From an uncultured Planctomycetaceae bacterium (GTDB taxonomy: Bacteria; Planctomycetota; Planctomycetia; Pirellulales; UBA1268), in contig CAISKG010000451.1 in assembly GCA_903885855.1 (NCBI GenBank), positions 1 to 24,886 of the forward strand: a DNA stretch of 24,886 nucleotides. Reading direction: 5' to 3'. Below are positions 14,976-21,635 of the stretch, in pieces. The translations under genes and the position numbers were made by a program. The notes beneath the pieces were generated by a model. The model saw nothing but the letters and a program-made list of their open reading frames with translations. It made no database searches and had not been told where the DNA came from. Position 1 is the first letter of the stretch, and every line of letters starts with the position of its first letter.

Positions 14976-16208
14976 TCAGGGCTGCGCCGGGAGGCGACCG
15001 GTCTCGACGGCCGGCGTGGGGCCGGTGCAGGCCCGCATGAAGGCCACGAGGTCGGCCTTCTCTTGGTCGGTGAGCTTGAGGGGCTTGATCTTGTCGGAGA
15101 GGTTCGGGTTGGCGTGGCCCCCCTTGTCGTACCACTCCACCACCTCCTCGAGCGTGGCGAGCGACCCGTCGTGCATGTAGGGGGCGGTGTAGGCGACGTT
15201 CCGCACCGTCGGCGTCTTGAAGGCGCCGGTGTCCTTGGGGTCCTTGGTGACGGCGAAGCGGCCGACGTCGGGCTCGGGCTTGTCCATGCCGACGCCGAGG
15301 TTGTGGAACTTCTCGTCGGAGAGGTTCGCCCCCACGTGGCAGGCGGTGCAGTTGCCCTTGGAGGAGAAGAAGATCTCGCGGCCGCGCTGGGCCGATTCCG
15401 ACATCGCGTAGGTGGCGGCGGCCGCCTTGGCCTCGGCGTATTTCTTCGCCAGCTCCTCGTCTTCCTGGATGTCGTCCTCGTCGAGATCGGCGAAGGGGCG
15501 CAGCTGCTCGCCGTAGTCGTAGGGGGAGGGGCCGGTGACGATCACGCGCTCGAAGGCGGCGATCGCCTTGCCCACCGCGTCGATGGAGACCCCGCCGAAG
15601 ACCTTCTGGAACTGCTTCTCGTAGGCGGGGATGCCCTTGAGCCGCTCCACGACCCCCTCGTGCGTGAAGCCCATCTCGATGGGGTTGGCGATCGGCCCCA
15701 CGGCCTGGGCCTCGAGCGAATCGGCGCGGCCGTCCCAGAACTGCGCCCCGGAGAGGATGCGGTTGAACGACACCGGGGAGTTGCGCCCGCCCTGCTGCCC
15801 GCGGATGCCGAGGCCGGTGCGGGTGTTGGCGCCGTAGCCCTGGGAGGGATCGTGGCAGCTCGCGCAGCTCAAGGTCGCGTCGGCGGAGAGGCGCGGGTCG
15901 AAGTACAGCTGCCGGCCGAGCTCGATCTTGGCGCGGGTGAGCGGATTGGTGTCGAGCCCGGTGATCTGCTTGGTCCCCTGCGAGAGGCCCAGGGGCAATT
16001 CGGGGGAGAGTTCGACCGAGTTCTTCGGGTCGGCGAGGAAGCGCTCCACCTCCTCGACGGTGATCGGGCCGGTGCCGGGGATCCCGGCGGTGAGGGAGGC
16101 GTCGCCGAGCATGACGCGCTCCGCGGCGCCGGCCGGGCAGCCGCCGGAGCAGGCCAGGAGACCGATGCCGAGAAGGACGGGGAATCGACGGGTGGGGCGC
16201 TGTCCCAT
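14976..16208 (-). CDS. Di-haem cytochrome c peroxidase, lipoprotein
   Basis: Reduces hydrogen peroxide in the periplasm with electrons from small cytochromes (CCP/MauG family). The 410-residue product has a lipobox LLAC with Cys20. The first haem site is CASCH at 115-119, followed by the QFWDGR segment and an IEMG motif at 177-180. The second haem site is CTACH at 287-291, followed by the FKTPTVRNV and PYMHDG motifs with Met345 as a likely distal ligand. An acidic, Ala-rich insert lies at about 240-268. The frame is open upstream to 16436, but CAGGAG lies 7 bases before the ATG at 16208 and the lipoprotein leader starts there. It converges with the DUF1559 gene. Confidence 0.92.
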   Translation of the reverse strand: MGQRPTRRFPVLLGIGLLACSGGCPAGAAERVMLGDASLTAGIPGTGPITVEEVERFLADPKNSVELSPELPLGLSQGTKQITGLDTNPLTRAKIELGRQLYFDPRLSADATLSCASCHDPSQGYGANTRTGLGIRGQQGGRNSPVSFNRILSGAQFWDGRADSLEAQAVGPIANPIEMGFTHEGVVERLKGIPAYEKQFQKVFGGVSIDAVGKAIAAFERVIVTGPSPYDYGEQLRPFADLDEDDIQEDEELAKKYAEAKAAAATYAMSESAQRGREIFFSSKGNCTACHVGANLSDEKFHNLGVGMDKPEPDVGRFAVTKDPKDTGAFKTPTVRNVAYTAPYMHDGSLATLEEVVEWYDKGGHANPNLSDKIKPLKLTDQEKADLVAFMRACTGPTPAVETGRLPAQP

Positions 16209-16273
16209 GCCGAGGCTCCTGACCGGGGAAAACGGAGGGCAGCCGGGCCGAAAACCCTCGACCGCCTTCGAGA

Positions 16274-16279
16274 AGCGTA
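16274..16279 (-). promoter_or_regulatory. Candidate -10 element (TACGCT) for the peroxidase gene
   Basis: On the minus strand GATACGCTT lies 65 bases upstream of the peroxidase start; the same hexamer precedes floA. Weak evidence on its own. Confidence 0.3.
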
Positions 16280-16400
16280 TCGTTCTCCGGCCAGGCGTCC
16301 ACTCGCCGCCGGACCCCATTCGACGGGGGCGGCGCGACCGTGGCACGCATCGGCCGCGAGGGGACTCGTCCCGATCCTTTCGGCGGGGCGATTCCCCCCC

Positions 16401-16406
16401 TACAAT
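16401..16406 (+). promoter_or_regulatory. Candidate -10 element (TACAAT)
   Basis: TACAAT 47 bases before the start at 16454, in an otherwise GC-rich divergent spacer. Close to the bacterial -10 consensus. Confidence 0.45.
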
Positions 16407-16453
16407 CGGCAGTCTTCCCCTTCCAGCCCGAATCATTCGTGGAGTCGATCGCG

Positions 16454-16894
16454 ATGGACATTCTCGGCGAGATTCTCAAGCAGGTCCTCGAGGGCGCCGC
16501 CCAGGGGCAGCCCCAGCCCCGGCAGCCGCAGGCCCAGCCCCGGCAGGCCCCGCAGGCCCCCTCCCATCCCCCCCAGGGAATGCCCTCGCCCAACGATCTC
16601 GGCGAGATCTTCAAGCAGATCTTCGGCGGTGCCGACGCCCAGAAGCTCCCCGAGGTGGTGAAGCAGTTCGAGGAGAAGGGCTACCGCGACCAGGTCGACT
16701 CCTGGGTGCGCACCGGCCCCAACAAGCCGATCGAGCGGCGGCAGATCGAGGACGTCTTCGGCAACCGCGAGCTGGGCGAGATCGCCAAGAGCAAGGGGAT
16801 CGACCCCAACGATCTGGCGGAGGTTCTCGCCAAGTACATCCCCAGGATCATCGACGAGCTGACGCCGAGCGGGCAGGTCCAGCGTCGGCGCTGA
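16454..16894 (+). CDS. YidB family (DUF937) protein
   Basis: Short soluble protein of 146 residues. The N-terminal helix MDILGEILKQVLEGAA is echoed at about 48-58 (DLGEIFKQIFGG), separated by a Pro/Gln-rich repetitive linker at 19-44. The YidB/DUF937 core follows: YRDQVDSWVRTGPNKPI, then QIEDVFGNRELGEIAKSKGIDPNDLAEVLAKYIPRIIDELTPSG. The family's function is not established. The open frame reaches back to 16340, but the TACAAT element and GGAG (9 bases upstream) favour the ATG at 16454. The metallophosphoesterase gene follows after 29 bases, so co-transcription is likely. Confidence 0.85.
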   Translation: MDILGEILKQVLEGAAQGQPQPRQPQAQPRQAPQAPSHPPQGMPSPNDLGEIFKQIFGGADAQKLPEVVKQFEEKGYRDQVDSWVRTGPNKPIERRQIEDVFGNRELGEIAKSKGIDPNDLAEVLAKYIPRIIDELTPSGQVQRRR

Positions 16895-16923
16895 TCCGCC
16901 GCTTTCCGAATCGGATATTCCCC

Positions 16924-17784
16924 ATGCGAGTCTCGCGCCGAGCCGTCCTCCGCGCCGTGGCGGGGGGCGGCGCGGCCGGGGCCGGAGCCGTCGCGCTCGA
17001 CGGCCTCGTCATCACGCCCAACCGGCTCGACGTCTCGCGCCATGTGATCGGGTCCGGAGGGTACGGGCCCGCCGATCCCGCCACGGCCGCGCGCGGCGAC
17101 GTGCGCGTGGCGCATGTCAGCGACCTCCACCTGCGGGCCATCGGCGCGCGCGAGGAGGCGGTGCTGGGGGCGCTGGCCGACCTCGCCCCCGACGTGATCG
17201 CGATCACCGGCGACAGCCTCGACGCGCCGGCGGGCGCCGGCCCGCTCGGGGAGTTCCTCGCCGCGTGCCCCGCCGCCGCCGCGCGGCTGGCGATCCTCGG
17301 CAACTGGGAATACAAGGCCGGCATGGCCGACGACCGGCTGCGCCGGCTCCACGAGCGCCACGGCTTCGAGCTCCTCGTCGACCGCAGCGTCGTGCTCCGC
17401 CTCCACGGCCACGACGTGCGCGTCACCGGCCTCGACGACCTCTGCCACGGCAGCCCCGACGCCGTCGCGGCGCTGGGGACGGCGGAGCCGGGCCCCGCGC
17501 ACCTGATCCTCGCCCATTGCCCGGCGACGCGCGACACGCTCCGTCTCCCGCCGGGCCATGCCGCCGACGCCATCCTCTCCGGGCACACGCACGGCGGGCA
17601 GGTGAGCCCCGCGGGGGTGTGTCTGCTGACGCCGTACGGCAGCGGCCGCTACGTCGCCGGGTGGTACGCGGGCGCTGCGGCACCGATGTTCGTGTCGCGC
17701 GGGATCGGCACCTCGCTCCTGCCGGTGCGCCTGGGCGCCGCGCCGGAATTGGCGGTCATCGACTGGCGGCTGGGGCGCGGCTGA
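16924..17784 (+). CDS. Tat-exported metallophosphoesterase (YkuE-like)
   Basis: Calcineurin-type phosphoesterase of 286 residues. The N-terminus SRRAVLR followed by a Gly/Ala-rich hydrophobic stretch is a twin-arginine export signal. Metal-ligand motifs in order: SDLHL (Asp67, His69), TGDS (Asp97), GNWE at 126-129, LAHCP (His198) and GHTHGGQ at 220-226. The third motif has Trp where GNH(E/D) is usual, a substitution that may alter the active site. The size and C-terminal RGIGTSLLPVRLGAAPEL are typical of the YkuE/LpxH-like group thought to act on membrane lipid head groups. The ATG at 16924 begins the Tat leader; no strong ribosome-binding site is visible, consistent with translation following the YidB gene. 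Confidence 0.85.
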   Translation: MRVSRRAVLRAVAGGGAAGAGAVALDGLVITPNRLDVSRHVIGSGGYGPADPATAARGDVRVAHVSDLHLRAIGAREEAVLGALADLAPDVIAITGDSLDAPAGAGPLGEFLAACPAAAARLAILGNWEYKAGMADDRLRRLHERHGFELLVDRSVVLRLHGHDVRVTGLDDLCHGSPDAVAALGTAEPGPAHLILAHCPATRDTLRLPPGHAADAILSGHTHGGQVSPAGVCLLTPYGSGRYVAGWYAGAAAPMFVSRGIGTSLLPVRLGAAPELAVIDWRLGRG

Positions 17785-17860
17785 GCGAGCCGTCACGACC
17801 GGCGGCGCCGTCACCACCGCTCCAGCCCGCCATCCTTCCCCCGCTTGTGCAGTCGCCCGG

Positions 17861-17881
17861 GGGAAGGGTCGATACCTTCCC
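17861..17881 (+). terminator. Hairpin between metallophosphoesterase and sigma-factor genes
   Basis: GGGAAGG and CCTTCCC form a 7-bp stem around a 7-base loop, 76 bases after the phosphoesterase stop and 72 before the sigma-factor start. It could end the upstream transcript or shape the sigma-factor leader. Confidence 0.35.
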
Positions 17882-17953
17882 GGCGGGACGGCCTCCTCCC
17901 GAATCCATCGCATCCGCTCATCCGTCCACCCCCCAACCAGGATCACCAGCCCC

Positions 17954-18826
17954 ATGTCAGGCCCGCGCCGCAAGCCCTCCTCGGGGGCCGTGCAGAATCC
18001 CCTCGAGACCTACCTCCGCGAGATCAACGACACCTCGCTGCTGACCGCCGACGAGGAAAAGCGTCTCGCGGAGGCGATCGGCAAGGGGGACGCCCGGGCC
18101 CGCGACCACATGGTGCGCGCGAACCTGCGCCTGGTGGTGAACATCGCCCGCGGCTACGCCAACCGCGGCCTGCCGCTGCCCGACCTCATCGAGGAGGGCA
18201 ACCTCGGCCTCCTCCGCGCGGTGGAGGGCTTCGACCCGCGCGTCGGCACGCGCTTCAGCACCTACGCCAGCTACTGGATCAAGCAGTCGATCAAGCGTGC
18301 CCTGATCAATTCCGGGAAGACGATCCGCATCCCCGCCTACATGGTGGAGATCCTCTCCAAATGGCGCCGCGCCACCGCGCGGCTCCTCGACATCCTCGGC
18401 CGCACGCCCACCCCCGAGGAGGTGGCACGGAGCCTGGGGCTGGCGCGGAAGAAGCTGCCCATCATCAAGAAGGCGATCCACGTCCATCAGGCGGCGCCGC
18501 AGACCGAGCAGCTCGATGGCGGCTGGTCGCTCGGCGACGTCCTCCGCGACGAGAACATGAAGTGTCCGGCCGAGATGCTCCTCGACGAGGACACCCTCCG
18601 CCACGTGATGCGCCGCATCGACCTCCTCGACGAGCGCGCCGCCACGATCCTCCGCCTGCGCTTCGGCCTCGGCGGCGGGGAGCCGATGACGCTCAAAGAG
18701 ATCGGCGCCATCCTCGGTCTGACGCGCGAGCGGGTGCGGCAGATCGAGTCGGAGACGCTCGCCGGCCTGGCCCACGACCTCGACGGCGTCCCGCGCGCCA
18801 ACGTCCGCCTGCGGCAGGGGGCGTGA
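17954..18826 (+). CDS. RpoD-like (group 2) RNA polymerase sigma factor
   Basis: The 290-residue sigma-70 family protein lacks region 1.1. Region 1.2 starts at NPLETYLREI (about 15-24) and region 2 spans about 48-118 (ANLRLVVNIARGYANRGL, LIEEGNLGLLRAVEGFD, RFSTYASYWIKQSIKRAL). Region 3 has LGRTPTPEEVARSLGL. Region 4 is at about 225-275 with DERAATILRLRFGLGG, TLKEIGAILGLTRERVRQIE. Region 2.4 is close to that of the housekeeping factor, so it should read similar promoters, possibly under stress or in a growth phase. It is shorter than a primary sigma factor and ends in a divergent tail. Stands as its own unit; apt follows after 71 bases with its own promoter-like hexamer. Confidence 0.9.
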   Translation: MSGPRRKPSSGAVQNPLETYLREINDTSLLTADEEKRLAEAIGKGDARARDHMVRANLRLVVNIARGYANRGLPLPDLIEEGNLGLLRAVEGFDPRVGTRFSTYASYWIKQSIKRALINSGKTIRIPAYMVEILSKWRRATARLLDILGRTPTPEEVARSLGLARKKLPIIKKAIHVHQAAPQTEQLDGGWSLGDVLRDENMKCPAEMLLDEDTLRHVMRRIDLLDERAATILRLRFGLGGGEPMTLKEIGAILGLTRERVRQIESETLAGLAHDLDGVPRANVRLRQGA

Positions 18827-18864
18827 GCACGGCCGGGCCGGCCACGTCCGCGGTGCCGGCCGGA

Positions 18865-18870
18865 TACGAT
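18865..18870 (+). promoter_or_regulatory. Candidate -10 element (TACGAT)
   Basis: TACGAT 27 bases before the apt GTG start. Position and AT content stand out locally. Confidence 0.35.
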
Positions 18871-18897
18871 GATCGCACCCACCCCGGAGCCCCGCGC

Positions 18898-19425
18898 GTG
18901 ACCCCCCCGCCCCTCGATCTCGAAGCCTTCATCCGCCCGGTGCCCGACTTCCCCAAGCCGGGGATCCTGTTCCGCGACATCACGCCGCTCCTGGCCGATC
19001 CCGCCGCGCTCGCCGAGGCGATCCGGCGGATGGCGGCGCCGTGGCGCGGCGAGGCGATCGACGCCATCGCCGCCGTGGAGGCGCGCGGCTTCCTCTTCGC
19101 CACGCCGATGGCGATCGAGCTCGGCGTGGGCGTGATCCCGGTGCGCAAGCCCGGCAAGCTCCCGGCGGCGACGATCGAGCACAGGTACGACCTCGAGTAC
19201 GGCAGCGACACGCTGCAGATGCACACCGGGATCCTGAAAGCGAACGCCCGCGTCCTCGTCGTCGACGACGTCCTCGCCACCGGCGGCACGGCGGCCGCCT
19301 GCATGCGCCTCGTCGAGGCGGCCGGCGGCACGGTGGCCGGCGCGGCGTTCCTGGTCGAGCTCGCGTTCCTCGAGGGGCGCAAGCGCCTCGCCGGCACCCG
19401 CGTCGAGGCGGGCATCGTCTACTGA
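18898..19425 (+). CDS. apt: Adenine phosphoribosyltransferase
   Basis: Salvages adenine with PRPP to AMP (EC 2.4.2.7) in the cytoplasm. The 175-residue product, near the usual 170-185, has PVPDFPKPGILFRDITPLL at 14-32 and AVEARGFLFATPMA at 59-72. The loop VRKPGKLP is at 82-89, followed by the YDLEYGSDTLQMH segment. The PRPP-binding motif VLVVDDVLATGGTA is at 119-132. Start is GTG at 18898, set by the family alignment (the frame is open far upstream) and by a GGAG about 9 bases before. The last 13 codons plus the stop and 20 bases beyond are repeated at 20511-20572, marking the edge of a low-GC island. Confidence 0.95.
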   Translation: MTPPPLDLEAFIRPVPDFPKPGILFRDITPLLADPAALAEAIRRMAAPWRGEAIDAIAAVEARGFLFATPMAIELGVGVIPVRKPGKLPAATIEHRYDLEYGSDTLQMHTGILKANARVLVVDDVLATGGTAAACMRLVEAAGGTVAGAAFLVELAFLEGRKRLAGTRVEAGIVY

Positions 19426-19445
19426 CGCGCCGCGGCCTCAGTGGA
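19384..19445 (+). repeat. apt 3' end, copy A of a 62-bp direct repeat
   Basis: Runs from apt codon 163 to 20 bases after the stop. It matches 20511-20572 with one mismatch (GTC/TTC). Weaker similarity (about 22 of 30 bases) continues for the next 30 bases in both copies. Probably the native copy, since it completes apt. Confidence 0.95.
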
Positions 19446-19588
19446 CGGCCTATTCCTCGAGCGCCTCGCGTCCGTCGAGCAAACGGAACTCGAGTTTCAC
19501 CACCGCCCGGGCAGCGGCAGCCTCTCCCTTGCGGCCTTGCCGTATGTGATTCGTCGTCTTCGCGACGCTGCGATGTCGGTTGACCGCC
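19446..19588 (-). other. Possible remnant of a minus-strand gene 3' end
   Basis: Reading leftwards, a frame ends VKLEFRLLDGREALEE then stop at 19450. The first 30 bases resemble the end of the LRR gene next to repeat copy B (KVRLSYGLEAFDE), and both stops lie at the same distance from the apt tail. It may be the 3' scrap of a homologous gene. No start or conserved domain visible. Confidence 0.35.
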
Positions 19589-19918
19589 TCACTCCGGCGT
19601 CTCGAGGAGTCGCGATTGCGATTGGAGATATCCTCTAAGCACGGAAGCCACGATCTTGTATCCCTCCTTATCAGCCGGTGGCGACGGCTCGCCCGGCACA
19701 TGGAGTAGGCTGACTGCGGAAGCGTAACCGAGGCTACTGACATAATCGGTGAACCCACTTCCCGGAATCCTCTCTTCGGTGATGAAACCGCGGAGTGACT
19801 CCAACTCGAAGACGATGGCTTCGAGAGTCTTCGGGGTCTCGGCATACATCCAGGGCCGTTCAACGACACACGCGAAGTATTCGTCGATATGCCGGAGAAT
19901 CGCTTCGACCGTCTTCAT
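19589..19918 (-). CDS. Small immunity-like protein, family not recognised
   Basis: Acidic, soluble 109-residue product: helix (AILRHIDEYFACVVERPWMYAETPKTLEAIVFELESLRGFI at about 6-46), a GSGFTDYVSSLGYASAVSLL segment and a C-terminal helix. The RPxMYxxxPxxLE pattern recalls several small immunity proteins that accompany bacterial toxins, but I cannot name a family. Reading leftwards it follows, after 75 bases, a fragment that may be the tail of a nuclease/toxin, which is the usual toxin-then-immunity order. Base composition is much lower in GC than apt. The start ATG has only a weak purine stretch upstream. Real gene likely; role inferred from context. Confidence 0.6.
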   Translation of the reverse strand: MKTVEAILRHIDEYFACVVERPWMYAETPKTLEAIVFELESLRGFITEERIPGSGFTDYVSSLGYASAVSLLHVPGEPSPPADKEGYKIVASVLRGYLQSQSRLLETPE

Positions 19919-19993
19919 GGAAGGGGCCCTCTCTCGTGCTAGGACGTCTCGCTGATCCGATCGAAAAGAGGCCGTTAACCACCGATGATGGAT

Positions 19994-20197
19994 CTACTTG
20001 GAGAGGATTTCCGGGGTAATCCCGACAACCGTTCTCAAAAGCCGCAGGTATTCATCCAGCGGCAAGCCATGCGGCCCAGTCAATTGATCGTAGATTCTAC
20101 CGGCATTGCTCGTAGCCTCATGAAAGCCCTTTGTGGTCATGATCACGCCGCCGAATTGCCAGACCCTGGATGACATGCCCCCCTTAACCGGGTCCAC
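19994..20197 (-). pseudogene. 3' fragment of an unrecognised gene, possibly a nuclease/toxin tail
   Basis: The 67-residue frame reads from inside IS-adjacent sequence at 20197 to a stop at 19994. Residues from about 11 (RVWQFGGVIMTTKGF) have the strand-then-helix form GVxxTTxGF seen near the end of Mrr-like restriction-endonuclease domains, followed by a helical tail (LDEYLRLLRTVVGITPEIL). The first ten residues come from the hairpin region next to the IS fragment, so the true upstream part of the gene seems lost. No ribosome-binding site. The Mrr-like resemblance is faint and the assignment tentative. Confidence 0.4.
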
Positions 20198-20223
20198 CTC
20201 TGGAGCGAGAATCCAGGGTGGAC
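20192..20223. repeat. 11-bp inverted repeat before the IS3 orfA fragment
   Basis: GTCCACC(T)CTGG pairs with CCAGGGTGGAC across a 9-base spacer, with one bulged T. It lies 21 bases before the orfA start and may mark the subterminal region of the insertion sequence. The exact IS end was not determined. Confidence 0.45.
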
Positions 20224-20244
20224 GAACCCTTGGGAGGGCAATCG

Positions 20245-20510
20245 ATGCCTCGTGGAAAGCGCGAGCAGGCCGATCAGATCATCCTCAAGCTGCGTGAGAC
20301 GGAACAGGAACTGTCTCGGGGCAAGACCGTGCCCGAGGCAGCGAAGAAGATCGGCGTCACGGAGCAGACCTACTACCGCTAGAAGAAGTACGGCGGCCTT
20401 CGGATGGACCAGGCGCAGCGCCTGAAAGACCTCGAGAAAGAGAACGCTAGGCTGAACCGGCTTCTAGCGGATGCCGAGCTCGATAAGGCGATTCTTCGGG
20501 AGGCCGCGAC
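20245..20510 (+). pseudogene. IS3-family transposase OrfA, truncated and with internal stop
   Basis: Begins MPRGKREQADQIILKLRETE, the usual OrfA opening. It continues through the helix-turn-helix (KTVPEAAKKIGVTEQTYYR) to the leucine-zipper part (GLRMDQAQRLKDLEKENARL, LADAELDKAILREAA). The codon after TYYR, Trp in this family, is TAG at 20380-20382 (TGG to TAG). After ILREAA the match stops at about 20510, exactly where the apt-tail copy B begins, so the rest of orfA, all of orfB and the right end are missing. GGGAGG lies before the ATG. A dead insertion-sequence remnant caught at a recombination junction. Confidence 0.85.
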
Positions 20511-20572
20511 CGCCTCGCCGGCACCCGCGTCGAGGCGGGCATCTTCTACTGACGCGCCGCGGCCTCAGTGGA
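20511..20572 (+). repeat. apt 3' end, copy B of the 62-bp direct repeat
   Basis: Displaced copy of apt codons 163-175, stop and 20 bases beyond, one mismatch from 19384-19445 (it would turn Val174 into Phe). It joins the broken IS3 orfA on its left and the LRR gene's stop on its right. Confidence 0.95.
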
Positions 20573-20576
20573 GGGT

Positions 20577-21599
20577 CTACTCATCGAAGGCTTCGAGTCC
20601 GTAGCTCAGTCGCACTTTTCCTCTACGGATGTCGGGATGATACACCCCGAGTTCCGGCCTCATCCTGACTAGTTTTTGGACGGCTGCCGCGGAGACCCGG
20701 TCGTTGTCGAAAAGATGCACAGTTCGAAGAGCAGGAACCTTGGCTAAAGCATCGACTGCCGCGTCGTCGAGCATCGGACACGCCCTGAGATCGAGGCTTT
20801 CGAGCGACGTCGAGGCCGAGAGGGCCTCGATACCGACTGACGTAATGCCGGCGCCGAAGGTGTGAACACTCTTGAGATGCGGGAGACGGGCGATGAGACG
20901 CAAGCTCTCGTCTGTGATGGAGGATCCATTCACATCGAGATGTTCCCAATCGCTCTTCTCGACAAGCACTCCGACATCGGCATCGGTCAGGGGCGTTCGA
21001 GCGGCACAAAACTGTCGCAGCGACCGAATCTTGATCACCTGGGCAGCCGCTTCCGGCGCCCAATTCGGGGCGTCGCTCAGACCGAGCGATTCCAACTTTG
21101 GTAGCGCCGCGAGTCGCCCAAGGGTCCTGCCGGTGAGTTGTCCGTTCCAGAGCTGCAGGTGCTTGAGTTTGACCAAGGGGAGGAGTTTGGGGATGAGGTC
21201 GTCGGTGACCCCGTCTCCGTCAATAACCAGCGACTCGAGGGCCTCGAGCTTGCAGACGGCGGCGAGATTCTCCGGTCGCTCGAGCGACTTGCTCGACACC
21301 ATCAAGCTCTGGAAGCCCCCCAGATCGGCGAGGATCTGCGGAAAAGCATCGCCGAGATCGGCGTCGATGAGATTCACGCGCGCGACGTTCCAATCATCCT
21401 TCCACTGGTCGACGAACTCGATCGCGTCGCGCCGCGGGGAAGCCGCGAACACCGCCCGGGAAGCCGCGTCCCGGCGGGCCGTTCGGTCATCGATCTGGTC
21501 ACTGGCCATCGCCGTTCCCTCCAATCGCATCAGGGGCAAGAGTGCCAACAGGATCAGAATCCCAAAAGGGCCTCGCTCTTTTGGGTGTGCCGCAAGCAT
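20577..21599 (-). CDS. Leucine-rich-repeat protein with N-terminal hydrophobic segment
   Basis: The 340-residue product has a hydrophobic stretch at about 12-25 (FGILILLALLPLMRL), a signal peptide or anchor. From about 85 to 320 it carries successive leucine-rich repeats of the bacterial/cysteine-containing type (LEALESLVIDGDGVTDDLIPKL, LKHLQLWNGQLTGRTLGRL, WEHLDVNGSSITDESLRLI, LESLDLRACPMLDDAAVDAL, LRTVHLFDNDRVSAAAV). GGGAGA lies 6 bases before the ATG. It follows the LEPR-XLL/nuclease gene by 36 bases on the same strand, so they are probably co-transcribed, and the LRR solenoid may bind the neighbour's nuclease domain. Lower GC than the core genome. Binding partner is inference. Confidence 0.85.
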   Translation of the reverse strand: MLAAHPKERGPFGILILLALLPLMRLEGTAMASDQIDDRTARRDAASRAVFAASPRRDAIEFVDQWKDDWNVARVNLIDADLGDAFPQILADLGGFQSLMVSSKSLERPENLAAVCKLEALESLVIDGDGVTDDLIPKLLPLVKLKHLQLWNGQLTGRTLGRLAALPKLESLGLSDAPNWAPEAAAQVIKIRSLRQFCAARTPLTDADVGVLVEKSDWEHLDVNGSSITDESLRLIARLPHLKSVHTFGAGITSVGIEALSASTSLESLDLRACPMLDDAAVDALAKVPALRTVHLFDNDRVSAAAVQKLVRMRPELGVYHPDIRRGKVRLSYGLEAFDE

Positions 21600-21635
21600 G
21601 GTGAATCTCCCGTCTCGGCGTCTGAAGAGGCCGCT

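Noticed and set aside
14874..16661. A 595-codon plus-strand frame opposite the cytochrome c peroxidase
   Set aside because: The minus strand shows both CxxCH haem motifs, a lipobox and a ribosome-binding site; this frame shows no domain.
19441..19638. A 65-codon plus-strand frame after apt
   Set aside because: No ribosome-binding site and it overlaps the likely remnant and the small minus-strand gene; no recognisable protein features.
19450..19869. A 139-codon minus-strand frame overlapping the immunity-like gene
   Set aside because: Most of it is a Ser/Arg-rich shadow of the 109-residue gene; only its last ~20 codons resemble a real gene end and are listed as a remnant.
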